Origin: an uncultured Clostridia bacterium
Lineage (GTDB): Bacteria > Bacillota > Clostridia > Christensenellales > UBA1750
DNA: 64,000 bases
Assembly: GCA_904393115.1 (NCBI GenBank)
Contig: CAJFMX010000005.1
Coordinates: 1 to 64,000, forward strand
Reading direction: 5' to 3'
The translations under genes and the position numbers were made by a program. Positions 1-8,150 of the stretch are shown here, piece by piece (position 1 is the first letter of the stretch; each line of letters opens with the position of its first letter). Below the pieces are notes generated by a model. That model had not been told where the DNA came from. It did no database searches and worked only from the letters and a program-made list of their open reading frames with translations.

Positions 1-59
1 GAAAAATACAGCTGCTATTTCGATATTTTTCCTTTTTTCGGTCTTGCTTGCACGCAAAA

Positions 60-90
60 AACCTGCTCTGGCTTAATTGCCACAGCAGGT
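60..90 (-). terminator. Terminator downstream of the SIS-domain gene
   Basis: Read on the minus strand, ACCTGCT and AGCAGGT arms enclose a second TGGC/GCCA pairing with an AATTAA loop, followed by six T. This is a rho-independent terminator for the gene ending at 149. The arms also have a T-run on the plus-strand side, so it may act in both directions. Bases 1-55 are AT-rich and hold nothing I recognise. Confidence 0.75.
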
Positions 91-105
91 TTTTCGACAG
101 GCTGA

Positions 106-131
106 GGTCCTGCCTCGAAAGAGGCAGGACC
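106..131. repeat. Perfect 11-bp hairpin with GAAA loop
   Basis: GGTCCTGCCTC and GAGGCAGGACC arms enclose a GAAA loop (TTTC on the other strand). It lies between the stop codon of the SIS gene (149) and the terminator at 60-90. It may be a transcript-stabilising 3' stem; it has no T-run of its own. Confidence 0.6.
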
Positions 132-148
132 TTGCTGCGCCCGCGCGC

Positions 149-793
149 TCACTCCGCGAAGAACTCGTCCTCGATCAGGGCGCACAGCGCGTGGTAGACG
201 GGCAATGTGTACTCCTGCACGCGGGCCGTCTCCCGCGCGGGCAGGCGCAGGCAGACGTCGCACAGGGCGGAGAGGGCGCTCTCCCCCTCGCCCGTGATGC
301 CGAGCGTGCGCATGCCCCGGGCGCGCGCGGCGTGCACGGCGTTGACGACGTTTTTCGAGTTGCCGGAGGTCGTCAGCGCGAGCAGCGCATCCCCGGCCCG
401 GCCGTAGCCGTAGACCTGCTGGGCAAAGACCATGTCCGGGTCCACGTCGTTGGCAAAGGCGGTCAGCAGCGCGGCCTGCGCCGTCAGGTCTATGGCGGGC
501 AGCGCCTGCTGCAGGCGCGCGGCAAAGCCCTGCGGCATCTGCGGCACCGCCTGCACGGCAGCCGCCTCCTTGGCCGGCAGCGGCCGCCGCTTGCGAAAGC
601 CCTTCATCAGCTCGCCCACGACGTGCGCGCTGTCCGCCGCGCTGCCGCCGTTGCCGCAGACCAGGAGCTTTCCGCCGCCGGAGAACGCCTCCTGCAGCAG
701 GGCGTGGGCGCGCAGCAGCTCCCCCTCCAGGGGCTGAAGCGCGGGATTGTTCGTGAGCAGCGCGGTGATCGTCTTTTCCTGTTCCAGGCGCAT
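149..793 (-). CDS. SIS-domain phosphosugar isomerase (GmhA-like)
   Basis: A 214-residue single SIS-domain protein. The N-terminal helix is followed by LVCGNGGSAADSAH (about residues 42-55), the phosphosugar-binding signature of GmhA/DiaA-type phosphoheptose isomerases. A second substrate loop, LTTSGNSKNVV, follows. The family converts sedoheptulose 7-phosphate to D-glycero-heptose 7-phosphate or binds related phosphosugars; the exact substrate cannot be read here and no heptose pathway genes are nearby. The ATG at 793 follows a strong GAGAGGAGG site, and longer readings run back into the permease gene. It lies 14 bp after the AEC permease, so the two are probably co-transcribed. Confidence 0.85.
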   Translation of the reverse strand: MRLEQEKTITALLTNNPALQPLEGELLRAHALLQEAFSGGGKLLVCGNGGSAADSAHVVGELMKGFRKRRPLPAKEAAAVQAVPQMPQGFAARLQQALPAIDLTAQAALLTAFANDVDPDMVFAQQVYGYGRAGDALLALTTSGNSKNVVNAVHAARARGMRTLGITGEGESALSALCDVCLRLPARETARVQEYTLPVYHALCALIEDEFFAE

Positions 794-807
794 GGCGTTT
801 CCTCCTC

Positions 808-1740
808 TCAAAGCAGGCGTTCGGCGAGAAAGACCACGAGCGGCAGCGACACCGCCGAAAGAATCGTCGTCACCGCAAAGAGTTCCGAGGCGTAGACCGC
901 GTTCCGGTCGTAGCGGATGGCAAAGATCGTGCCCATCGTCGCCGTGGGCGAGGCCATGGCCACCGCCACCGTCAGCAGCACGATCTGCGGCAGGGGGAAG
1001 AGCGAGAGCGCCAGCACGATCAGCGCCGGCACGAGCAGGAGCTTCAGGAACGAGACGTAGTAGATGCGCCCGCGCGCAAAGGCCTTGAGCAGGTTGGTCT
1101 GCGCGACCGTCGCCCCGGCGATGAGCATGGCCAGGGGCGTGTTCATGTTGGAGACGTACTCCAGCGCGTCGTAGAGCACCTGCGGCACGCGCCATTGCAG
1201 CAAAAAGCACAAGAGCCCCACTGGCACCGCCAGAATCGCCGGCGAGCAGAGCGCCCGCAGCAGGCCCTTGATGCTGAATTGGCCCGTGCCCGTGAACAGA
1301 AACAGGCCGTGCGTCCAGACGATGAGGTTAAAGGCCGTCATCACGGCCGTCAGATAAAAGACGCCCTCCGTGCCGAGCATGGCCATCACCAGCGGGATGC
1401 CCATGAACCCGCAGTTGGAATAGATGACGGAAAACCGCTCGACGGCCACGTCGTACTTGCCGCTCCTGCGCAGGCAGAGGTAGGCCACCGCCATGGCGAT
1501 GCCAAAGCCCAGCAGCGACAGCAGGAAGGCCTGCCCCAGCCCCGCCAGCAGCTCGGGCGAGAAGTCCCGCTGGTAGGATACGAAGATCACAACCGGATTG
1601 ACCAGCAGGATCAACAGGTTGGACAGGTGCTTATTCCCTTCCCCGGTGATGATGTGGGTCTTGAAGCTGATGAACCCCGCCACCACGAGGATGAGCATCA
1701 GGATCACTTGGTTGAGGATTACGCTTACATAACTGGTCAC
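808..1740 (-). CDS. AEC-family auxin-efflux-carrier-type permease
   Basis: About 310 residues, almost wholly hydrophobic with around ten predicted membrane spans, matching the AEC family of bacterial small-molecule and organic-anion permeases. I chose the GTG at 1740 because AGGGGTGG lies eight bases upstream and a good promoter (1783-1811) overlaps the longer in-frame start at 1809, so that start would be untranscribed. Family members such as MleP and MdcF carry malate or malonate; the substrate here is unknown. It is the first gene of a two-gene unit with the SIS protein, and one of three AEC permeases in this window (also 31121 and 38796). Confidence 0.85.
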   Translation of the reverse strand: MTSYVSVILNQVILMLILVVAGFISFKTHIITGEGNKHLSNLLILLVNPVVIFVSYQRDFSPELLAGLGQAFLLSLLGFGIAMAVAYLCLRRSGKYDVAVERFSVIYSNCGFMGIPLVMAMLGTEGVFYLTAVMTAFNLIVWTHGLFLFTGTGQFSIKGLLRALCSPAILAVPVGLLCFLLQWRVPQVLYDALEYVSNMNTPLAMLIAGATVAQTNLLKAFARGRIYYVSFLKLLLVPALIVLALSLFPLPQIVLLTVAVAMASPTATMGTIFAIRYDRNAVYASELFAVTTILSAVSLPLVVFLAERLL

Positions 1741-1782
1741 GAGCCGTTCCACCCCTAGCTGTTTTTTTCGGAGTCCTCTCCC

Positions 1783-1811
1783 ATTGTAGGGCTTTTTTCC
1801 GGGAAGCACAA
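1783..1811 (-). promoter_or_regulatory. Sigma-A promoter of AEC-SIS operon
   Basis: Minus-strand TTGTGC (1806-1811) and TACAAT (1783-1788) are separated by 17 bp. Transcription would begin near 1776, upstream of the GTG at 1740. Confidence 0.7.
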
Positions 1812-1899
1812 CGCCGCAGGCGCCAAAAAGCGGCGCCGGTTTTGTTAAATGCGCGTTATTCCCCGCCGCCGTTTCCCGTTCGGCATTTTTCGCCGCGTG

Positions 1900-1928
1900 T
1901 TTACAGGCTGGAAAATTTCTGTTATCCT
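1900..1928 (+). promoter_or_regulatory. Sigma-A promoter of creatininase-family gene
   Basis: TTTACA (1900-1905) and TATCCT (1923-1928) with 17 bp between, followed by AAGGGAGGT before the ATG at 1962. Confidence 0.7.
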
Positions 1929-1961
1929 AAGAGCATACGAACTCGTAAGGGAGGTCTTTTC

Positions 1962-2762
1962 ATGCGCGAAATTCGCTTGGAACGGATGCGCCCCGACCAG
2001 ATCGAGGCGGAAAAGGAGCGCTGCTCCATTGCCTATCTGCCCATTGGGCCGCTGGAGTGGCACGGGCCCGCGGCGCCCTTCGGGGTGGACCCGCTCGTCG
2101 CGCAGGAGAGCGCCCTGCGCTGCGCGCGCGCCGTCGGCGGCGTCGTGCTCCCCACGCTCTACGCCGGCACCGAGCGCGAGCGCGACCCCGAGACGCTCGC
2201 CCACCTCGGCTTTGCCGACACCGCGCAGTACATCGTGGGCATGGACTTTCCGGACAACTCCACGCCCTCCTATTACTTCCGCGAGGAGATCTTTGCCCTG
2301 ACCGTGCGCGAATACCTGCGCCTGCTGGTCAAGCAGGGCTATAAGCTCGTTGTGCTGGTCAACGGGCACGGCGCAACGGGGCAGATGAGCTCCCTGTTCC
2401 GCCTTGCCGCGGAGTTCACGGGCGAGACGGGCACCCGCGTCCTCGTGGGCTTCCCGGCGGCCTCCCTGGGCTTCCCCGGCGAGGACCCGGGCCACGCCAC
2501 CCGCGCGGAGATCTCCCAGGCCATGGCGCTCACGGACAGCGTAGACCTGACCAAGCTCCCGCCCGCGGGCGAGCCGATCTACATGTGGAAGACCGGCATG
2601 GCGGACGGCAGCGCCTTCGCCGGCCACCCGAGTGCGGACTTCTCCGTCCAGGACGACCCGCGCACGGGCGACCGGGACCTGGGCGAGCGCTACCTTGCCG
2701 CGGGCGCGGAGGCGCTCATCGCGCAGGTGCGCGCGGCCTGGGCGCAGGTCTGCGGGGCCTGA
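1962..2762 (+). CDS. Creatininase-family amidohydrolase
   Basis: A 266-residue member of the creatininase/MftE metal-dependent hydrolase family. Metal-ligand motifs are present in order: PIGPLEWHGP...D near residues 27-42, VLVNGHGATG near 131-140, and GHATRAEIS with its late glutamate near 171-179. Family members hydrolyse cyclic or linear amides (creatinine, formamides in riboflavin/F420 synthesis) or clip mycofactocin; no linked pathway gene identifies the substrate here. The ATG at 1962 has AAGGGAGGT about eight bases upstream. It appears to be transcribed alone ahead of radA. Confidence 0.85.
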   Translation: MREIRLERMRPDQIEAEKERCSIAYLPIGPLEWHGPAAPFGVDPLVAQESALRCARAVGGVVLPTLYAGTERERDPETLAHLGFADTAQYIVGMDFPDNSTPSYYFREEIFALTVREYLRLLVKQGYKLVVLVNGHGATGQMSSLFRLAAEFTGETGTRVLVGFPAASLGFPGEDPGHATRAEISQAMALTDSVDLTKLPPAGEPIYMWKTGMADGSAFAGHPSADFSVQDDPRTGDRDLGERYLAAGAEALIAQVRAAWAQVCGA

Positions 2763-2874
2763 CCGCGGCCGAAACAATCTGTACCCCTTCGTCGTGTAGG
2801 GCGGTGGGGCCGGCGGCAGCGCGCCCCGGCCCTCTGCTTTGCAGCGGAAAATCCAGCGCCCCCGGGAGGAACAC

Positions 2875-4248
2875 ATGCCAAAGAACAAGCCGATCTACGT
2901 CTGCACGGATTGCGGATACGAGTCCGCCAAGTGGATGGGCCGCTGCCCGTCCTGCGGCGCGTGGAACAAAATGGAGGAGCAGGCCCCGGCCGCGCCCGCG
3001 CCGGCCGCCGGCCCCGCGCGGAAGAGCACGGTGCTGGCGCCCGCCGCGCCGGCAAAGACCCTGCTGGAGATCGAGGAGAGCGAGCAGGAGCGCGTCCACT
3101 CCGGCATCGGGGAGTTCGACCGGGTGCTGGGCGGGGGCATCGTCCCGGGGTCGCTCGTGCTCATCGGCGGGGACCCGGGCATCGGCAAGTCCACGCTGCT
3201 GCTTCAGGTTTCGGCGCTGCTGGCGGAGGCGGGCGCGCGCGTGCTCTACGCCTCCGGCGAGGAGAGCACGCGCCAGATCAAGATGCGCGCCAAGCGCCTC
3301 GGCCTTGCCGGAAAAAACCTCTACGTCATGAGCGAGACGAACATGGACGAGATCGAGGCCCAGCGCGAGGCGCTCAGCCCGGACTTCCTGATCGTGGACT
3401 CGATCCAGACGGTCTACGTGCCGGGCAAGACGTCCACGCCCGGCTCCGTCTCCCAGGTGCGCGAGGCCACGGGCATCCTCATGCGCGCGGCCAAGCAGGC
3501 GGGCACGACCGTCTTCCTCGTCGGGCACGTGACCAAGGAGGGGGCGCTGGCCGGCCCGCGCGTGCTGGAGCACATGGTGGACGCGGTGCTCTACTTCGAG
3601 GGCGACCGCCACCAGGACTACCGCATCCTGCGCGCGGCCAAGAACCGCTTCGGCTCCGTCAACGAGATCGGCGTCTTCCGCATGGAGCAGACGGGCATGG
3701 AGCAGGTGGAGAACCCCTCGGAGTTCCTGCTCTCCGGCCGCATCCCCGGCGCGGCGGGGTCGGCGGTGGCGGTCTCGATGGAGGGCACGCGGCCGGTGCT
3801 GGTGGACCTGCAGGCGCTCATCGCGCCCACGGCCTTTGGCACGCCGCGCCGCCAGGCACTGGGCTTTGACTACAACCGCATGGCGCTGCTGCTGGCGGTG
3901 CTGGAAAAGCGTGCGGGCTTTGCGCTCTACAACCAGGACGCCTACGTCAACGTCGCGGGCGGGCTGGAGCTGGACGAGCCGGCGTGCGACCTGCCGCTGG
4001 CGGCGGCGGTCGTCTCCTCCCTGCGCGGGGCGCCGCTGCCGCCGGACTGGGCGCTCATCGGGGAGATCGGACTCACGGGCGAGGTCCGCGCGGTGAACAT
4101 GATGGACCGCCGCCTGGCGGAGTGCGCGCGCATGGGCTTTACGCACCTGATCGTGCCCAAGACAAACCTGCGCGCGCTGCGCATCCCCGAGGGGCTGGAC
4201 GTGCGCGGCGTGGCGACGCTGCGCGAGGCGCTCTCGCTCCTCTTCTGA
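2875..4248 (+). CDS. radA: DNA repair protein RadA (Sms)
   Basis: A 457-residue RadA, normal length. It has an N-terminal zinc finger (C10, C13, C24, C27), a RecA-like ATPase core with Walker A GGDPGIGKST at 98-107, the RadA-specific KNRFG motif at 256-260, and a C-terminal Lon-protease-like domain. RadA is a DnaB-type branch-migration helicase that processes recombination intermediates. The ATG at 2875 follows GGGAGGA. In Bacillus the order is radA-disA-yacL; here yacL-type DNA follows directly with no disA between. Confidence 0.97.
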   Translation: MPKNKPIYVCTDCGYESAKWMGRCPSCGAWNKMEEQAPAAPAPAAGPARKSTVLAPAAPAKTLLEIEESEQERVHSGIGEFDRVLGGGIVPGSLVLIGGDPGIGKSTLLLQVSALLAEAGARVLYASGEESTRQIKMRAKRLGLAGKNLYVMSETNMDEIEAQREALSPDFLIVDSIQTVYVPGKTSTPGSVSQVREATGILMRAAKQAGTTVFLVGHVTKEGALAGPRVLEHMVDAVLYFEGDRHQDYRILRAAKNRFGSVNEIGVFRMEQTGMEQVENPSEFLLSGRIPGAAGSAVAVSMEGTRPVLVDLQALIAPTAFGTPRRQALGFDYNRMALLLAVLEKRAGFALYNQDAYVNVAGGLELDEPACDLPLAAAVVSSLRGAPLPPDWALIGEIGLTGEVRAVNMMDRRLAECARMGFTHLIVPKTNLRALRIPEGLDVRGVATLREALSLLF

Positions 4249-4302
4249 GCGGCACGCCCGCCTTTGGAACGACAGAAAACGAGATTGGAGGTGGTTTTCC
4301 CG

Positions 4303-5424
4303 GTGAAAAAGCTCTTGCGCTGGTTCCTTGCGGCAGTGGGTCTGCTGCTGGGGATCGGCCTGGTGAATGAATTCCTCGCTTTCCTGGTGGAAAGCAAGCT
4401 GCTCTCTCCGGACCACGCGGACATCTATCCCTGGGTTTCGCTCGCCGCCTATGGCTTGGGCGCGGGCGTCTTTGCGGTCTCATTCTATTTCTTTTCCATT
4501 CCCTGCGGAAGGGCGGCGCTGCGCCTGATGCGGCGCATGGAAACCCGCCTCTCCTCCGTGCCCGTGATGGACCTGATCTTCGGCACGCTCGGCCTGCTGC
4601 TGGGCGTACTGCTCTCCTTCCTCATCCTGGCGATGTTTGCGCGGGGGCGGACCTCGCTGCTGTACACGGTGTTCGGCGTGGCGGTCTACCTGCTCTTTGG
4701 GTACCTGGGCACGACGCTCGGCATGAAGCGGTGGCGCGAGCTCAACTTTGCCTGGGTGCGCCGCCTGCAGCAGCAGACCGAGCGCGGCGCAGGCGGCCCG
4801 GACGCCGTCCCCGCCTCCGAGCGCGGCGGCGCGCAGCCCAAGGTGCTGGACACGAGCGTCATCATCGACGGGCGCATCTTCGACCTGTGCAAGACGGGGT
4901 TCCTCGAGGGCACGCTGATCCTGCCGAACTTCGTGCTCAAGGAGCTGCGGCACATTTCCGACTCCTCGGACGCGCTCAAGCGCAACCGCGGCCGCCGGGG
5001 GCTGGACGTGCTCGCGCGCATCCAGCAGGAGCTGCGCGTGCCGGTGACGGTGGACGAGCAGGACTTCCCGGACGTGGAGGAGGTGGACGTCAAGCTCCTC
5101 AAGCTCGCCAAGCTGCGCGACGGCTGCGTGCTGACGACGGACTACAACCTCAACAAGGTCGCGGGCGTTTCCGGAATCCAGGTGCTCAACATCAACGACC
5201 TGGCCAACGCGCTCAAGCCCGTGGCGCTCCCGGGCGAGGAGATGGAGGTCCTCATCGTCAAGGAGGGCAAGGAGCAGAACCAGGGCGTCGGGTACCTGGA
5301 CGACGGCACCATGATCGTCGTCGAGGGCGGCAAGCAGGCCATCGGCCAGACCGTGACCGTCTCTGTCACCTCCGTGCTGCAAACCTCCGCCGGCCGCATG
5401 ATCTTTGCCAAGATGCAGGAATAA
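4303..5424 (+). CDS. PIN/TRAM-domain membrane protein (YacL-like)
   Basis: A 373-residue protein with four predicted membrane helices in the first 140 residues. A PIN nuclease domain follows, starting VLDTSVIIDGRIFDL and keeping acidic residues typical of the fold, then a C-terminal TRAM RNA-binding domain (from about 305). YacL-family proteins are conserved in Firmicutes next to radA; their RNA substrate is not established. The GTG at 4303 has TGGAGGTGG eight bases upstream, which decides it over the TTG at 4264. It lies 54 bp after radA and ends at a strong terminator, so the two probably form an operon. Confidence 0.9.
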   Translation: MKKLLRWFLAAVGLLLGIGLVNEFLAFLVESKLLSPDHADIYPWVSLAAYGLGAGVFAVSFYFFSIPCGRAALRLMRRMETRLSSVPVMDLIFGTLGLLLGVLLSFLILAMFARGRTSLLYTVFGVAVYLLFGYLGTTLGMKRWRELNFAWVRRLQQQTERGAGGPDAVPASERGGAQPKVLDTSVIIDGRIFDLCKTGFLEGTLILPNFVLKELRHISDSSDALKRNRGRRGLDVLARIQQELRVPVTVDEQDFPDVEEVDVKLLKLAKLRDGCVLTTDYNLNKVAGVSGIQVLNINDLANALKPVALPGEEMEVLIVKEGKEQNQGVGYLDDGTMIVVEGGKQAIGQTVTVSVTSVLQTSAGRMIFAKMQE

Positions 5425-5437
5425 AAAATAAGCAAAT

Positions 5438-5473
5438 CCCGGCCCGGGACCGCAATCCCGGGCCGGGGTTTTT
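5438..5473 (+). terminator. Terminator of radA-yacL unit
   Basis: CCCGGCCCGGGA and TCCCGGGCCGGGG arms with a CCGCAA loop, followed by T5. Confidence 0.9.
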
Positions 5474-5490
5474 CGCAGCCTGCGCGGATG

Positions 5491-5955
5491 TCAGAGCCTC
5501 CGGACCGGGAAAAACAGGTACTGCTTTCCGCTTGCCGGGCAGGAGAAGTCGTGAACCGCTCCGGCCAGGGGAATCTGGTTGGCGCGCATGTAGTCCAGCA
5601 CCTGCGAGAATGTGGTTTCGTCTTCCACCTCTGCGCGCAGATAGGTATAGCCCGGGATCGCCCACTTTGTCCAGCCCGCGGGCGCTTCCGCATCCAGCGC
5701 GCACTCCACGCCGGCCAGGTACAGCCCCTTTGTGAAGTTCTCTTCCCAGGGTTGGAAGGAACGGGAGAAATCGGACATCGCGCCCCAGATCCCCATAAGG
5801 TTCCCGTTTTCGTCCCGCTTTGCGAGCGGCTCGACTTCGCAAAAGTGCGCGTTCGCCTCCGCCCACAATTTTTGCAGAAAGCCCGGCCCCTCCGAAGTTG
5901 CGCCCTCTTTCCCGATCACGGCAAAGGCCGCCTTTGTGCAGGTTTCGATCTTCAT
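5491..5955 (-). CDS. GyrI-like / AraC effector-binding domain protein
   Basis: A 154-residue stand-alone effector-binding domain of the GyrI-like/SOUL fold. It begins MKIETCTKAAFAVIGKEG and ends with the usual VLDYMRANQIPLAGAVHDF segment, with conserved aromatic residues (W, Y, F) lining a presumed ligand pocket. It has no DNA-binding domain. Such proteins bind or hydrolyse small amphipathic molecules, or act as gyrase-inhibitor relatives; the role here is unknown. The ATG at 5955 has CTGGGAGGCG upstream. It lies between the yacL terminator and the hairpin following the KDG-kinase gene. Confidence 0.75.
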   Translation of the reverse strand: MKIETCTKAAFAVIGKEGATSEGPGFLQKLWAEANAHFCEVEPLAKRDENGNLMGIWGAMSDFSRSFQPWEENFTKGLYLAGVECALDAEAPAGWTKWAIPGYTYLRAEVEDETTFSQVLDYMRANQIPLAGAVHDFSCPASGKQYLFFPVRRL

Positions 5956-6006
5956 GTAATCGCCTCCCAGGGTTTGTTTGCTTCCATCGTACCACACCCC
6001 AAGCAA

Positions 6007-6042
6007 GGACAGCCGCAGCAGGAGTTCCTGTTGCGGCTGTCC
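6007..6042. terminator. Long hairpin between kdgK and the GyrI-like gene
   Basis: Arms of 17 bp (GGACAGCCGCAGCAGGA and its near-complement) with a two-base loop. There is one mismatch, which is a G-T wobble on the plus strand. T-runs on either side are weak, so it may slow rather than stop transcription from the kinase gene. Confidence 0.55.
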
Positions 6043-6092
6043 GCGGTTTTCTATCGCCGCCATTTTGGCGGAGAGGGTTTCGGTTAACGGGA

Positions 6093-7121
6093 TTAGCGCT
6101 GCACGCGGCCGGAGGCGTTGCCGCCCATCAGGCTCTTGACCTCGGCGACGGACACCATGTTGAAGTCGCCCTCGATGGTGTGCTTGAGCGCGGAGGCCGC
6201 CGCCGCGTACTCCACGGCGCCCTGGTTGTCGTAGCCAGAGAGCAGGGCGTAGATCAGGCCGGAGCCGAAGCTGTCGCCGCCGCCGACGCGGTCCACGATG
6301 CGGATCGCGTACTTCTTGGAGATGGAGATCTCGCCGGTCGCGCCGTCGTAGAGCATGCCGGACCAGTTGTTATCGGAAGCGGAGAGGGACTCGCGCAGGG
6401 TGATGGCGACCTTCTCGCAGTGGAAGCGCTCCACCAGCTGGCGGGCGACGGACTTGTAGCCCTCGACGTCCAGCTTGCCGCTGTTGATGTCGGTGTGCTC
6501 GGCGTGGATGCCGAAGACGTCCGCGGAGTCCTCCTCGTTGGCGATCAGCACGTCGACGTAGGGAACCAGCTCGCCCATGACCTGGCCGGCCTTCTCGCGG
6601 GACCAGAGGTTCTTGCGGTAGTTGAGGTCGCAGCTGATCTTGACGCCGCGGGCCTTGGCCGCCTTGCAGGCCTCCAGGGTGACGGCCGCCGTGCTGTCGG
6701 ACAGGGCGGGCGTGATGCCGGTCCAGTGGAACCAATCGGCGCCCTCGAAGATCTTGTCCCAGTCAAAGTCGCCGGGCTTGACGTTGGCAATGGCGGAATC
6801 CGCGCGGTCGTAGACGACCTTGGAGGGACGCATGGACACGCCCTTCTCGCAGAAGTAGATGCCCAGGCGCTTGTTGGAGCGGACGACGTCGGAGACGTCC
6901 ACGCCAAAGGTGCGCAGCGCGTTCATCGCGGCGTCGCCGATGGGGTTGGAGGGAACGGCGGTGACGTAGTGGGCGTCCATGCCGTAGTTGGCCAGCGAAA
7001 CGGCCACGTTGGCCTCCGCGCCGCCGTACACTGCGTCAAAGCAGTGCGCCTGCTGGAAGCGCTGATAGCCCTGCGGGGCCAGGCGGAGCATGATTTCACC
7101 AAAGGTTACGATTTTCGCCAT
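6093..7121 (-). CDS. kdgK: PfkB-family sugar kinase, probable 2-keto-3-deoxygluconate kinase
   Basis: A 342-residue ribokinase/PfkB-family kinase starting MAKIVTFGEIMLRL. It has the N-terminal YGGAEANVAVSLANYG motif and the C-terminal RVGGGDSFGSGL motif carrying the catalytic Asp and the anion hole. Sequence style and length fit bacterial KDG kinases, which phosphorylate 2-keto-3-deoxygluconate at the end of pectin and uronate catabolism. The next gene upstream encodes an IclR regulator, the usual partner class. The ATG at 7121 follows AAGGAGTG. Fructokinase or another ketose kinase remains possible. Confidence 0.8.
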   Translation of the reverse strand: MAKIVTFGEIMLRLAPQGYQRFQQAHCFDAVYGGAEANVAVSLANYGMDAHYVTAVPSNPIGDAAMNALRTFGVDVSDVVRSNKRLGIYFCEKGVSMRPSKVVYDRADSAIANVKPGDFDWDKIFEGADWFHWTGITPALSDSTAAVTLEACKAAKARGVKISCDLNYRKNLWSREKAGQVMGELVPYVDVLIANEEDSADVFGIHAEHTDINSGKLDVEGYKSVARQLVERFHCEKVAITLRESLSASDNNWSGMLYDGATGEISISKKYAIRIVDRVGGGDSFGSGLIYALLSGYDNQGAVEYAAAASALKHTIEGDFNMVSVAEVKSLMGGNASGRVQR

Positions 7122-7139
7122 TGAGGTACACTCCTTCTT

Positions 7140-7155
7140 TATGCGGGTTCGCATA
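7140..7155. promoter_or_regulatory. Palindromic operator-like site upstream of kdgK
   Basis: TATGCG-GGTT-CGCATA is a perfect 6+6 palindrome with a four-base centre. It lies just upstream of the kdgK ribosome site and abuts an AT-rich minus-strand TATTAT -10 candidate, so a bound repressor would block transcription. Confidence 0.5.
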
Positions 7156-7224
7156 ATATATTTGTGTGGGCACAAAACTAAGCAGGGCGGCCCCCCGCTG
7201 CCTTGCGCCATGGGGCACGTTGGT

Positions 7225-7986
7225 TTAGTCGCGGTAGCCCATTCGCTGGGAGATGCTGTGCGCCGCGTCCATGACAAAGCCCGCGATCTCCTCATCCCTG
7301 GCCGGGGTGATGATCTGCTTGAGGCCCGAGGTGGACACCGCCGCGATGATGTTGCCGCGATAGTCGTAGATGGGCGCCGCGATGCAGCGGATGCCCGGCT
7401 CGTGCTCCTGGTCGTCGCGCGACCAGCCGCGCTGGCGCGTCAGCCGGATCTCCTTGATGAGCGCCTCCGGGTCCGTGATGGAGCGCGAGGTGTAGGTCGG
7501 AAGCTTGGTGGAGCGGATCTTCTCGCACAGCTCCGCGTCCGGCAGGCCCGACAGCAGCGCCTTGCCCGTCGCCGTGCACAGCGCCGGCGACCGCCTGCCG
7601 ATCTGCGAATACATGCGGATGGAGTGGATGGTCTCGATCTTGTCGATGTAGATGATCTCCAGCCCGTCCAGCATCGCCAGGTGCACCGGCTGCTTGGTCA
7701 GCTGCAGAAGCCTGCGCAGATAGGGCTGGGCCTCCGTCTTGAGCTCCACCTGGTTGAGGTAGAGGCTCGACAGCTCGACGATCTTCATGCCGAGCCGGTA
7801 GGCTCCCCCGCTGCGCTGCTCCACATAGCCGCGCTCGCCAAGGGCGGACAGGAGCCTGTGCACCGTGGACTTGTGCAGCCCAACGCGCGTGGAAATCTCC
7901 GTAACGCCCAGGCCCTCTTTTTCCCCCGCGAGCGTCTCGATGATGGACAGCGCGCGGTCAATGGACTGAACGGTGGCTTTTTCCAT
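7225..7986 (-). CDS. IclR-family transcriptional regulator (KdgR-like)
   Basis: A 253-residue IclR-family regulator. The winged helix-turn-helix (about residues 5-65, EISTRVGLHKSTVHRLLSAL) precedes an IclR effector-binding domain with a TGKALLSGLPD segment. Known relatives (KdgR, IclR) usually repress sugar-acid genes until a ligand such as KDG binds. It sits between kdgK and a divergent polyol-dehydrogenase-like gene. KdgR-like boxes lie in the intergenic region and a palindrome sits inside its own promoter spacer, suggesting auto- and cross-regulation. The ATG at 7986 has AGGAGGAG upstream. Confidence 0.9.
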   Translation of the reverse strand: MEKATVQSIDRALSIIETLAGEKEGLGVTEISTRVGLHKSTVHRLLSALGERGYVEQRSGGAYRLGMKIVELSSLYLNQVELKTEAQPYLRRLLQLTKQPVHLAMLDGLEIIYIDKIETIHSIRMYSQIGRRSPALCTATGKALLSGLPDAELCEKIRSTKLPTYTSRSITDPEALIKEIRLTRQRGWSRDDQEHEPGIRCIAAPIYDYRGNIIAAVSTSGLKQIITPARDEEIAGFVMDAAHSISQRMGYRD

Positions 7987-8022
7987 GATGTGTCTCCTCC
8001 TGTGCGCGGCGTTCTACCATAC

Positions 8023-8035
8023 AAAACGCCGTTTC
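8023..8035. promoter_or_regulatory. KdgR-like box 1
   Basis: AAAAC-GCC-GTTTC matches the GAAAC-N3-GTTTC architecture described for KdgR-type IclR operators with one change. It lies just downstream of the iclR transcription start region. Confidence 0.5.
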
Positions 8036-8044
8036 AACACCCTG

Positions 8045-8073
8045 AGTATACCACAGAGCGCACCGCTCTGCAA
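8045..8073 (-). promoter_or_regulatory. Promoter of the iclR-family gene
   Basis: Minus-strand TTGCAG (8068-8073) and TATACT (8045-8050), 17 bp apart. The spacer is almost filled by the palindrome CAGAGCG-CAC-CGCTCTG (8054-8070), a likely operator. Confidence 0.75.
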
Positions 8074-8081
8074 CCATTTTT

Positions 8082-8094
8082 GAAACGCCGTTCC
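8082..8094. promoter_or_regulatory. KdgR-like box 2
   Basis: GAAAC-GCC-GTTCC, a second copy of the GAAAC-N3-GTTTC-type motif with one mismatch, 59 bp from box 1. A GAAAC half-site also occurs at 8155-8159, overlapping the -35 of the plus-strand promoter. Confidence 0.5.
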
Positions 8095-8150
8095 GTCCTA
8101 TGGAACTGTGTCGTCCAATGAAAAAAACTGTCGACTTTACGGTCTTCTCC

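Noticed and set aside
1816..1842. GGCGCC...GGCGCC hairpin with GGTTTTG upstream of the creatininase gene
   Set aside because: No gene ends immediately before it on the plus strand and the T-run is short; it is probably incidental in this GC-rich spacer.
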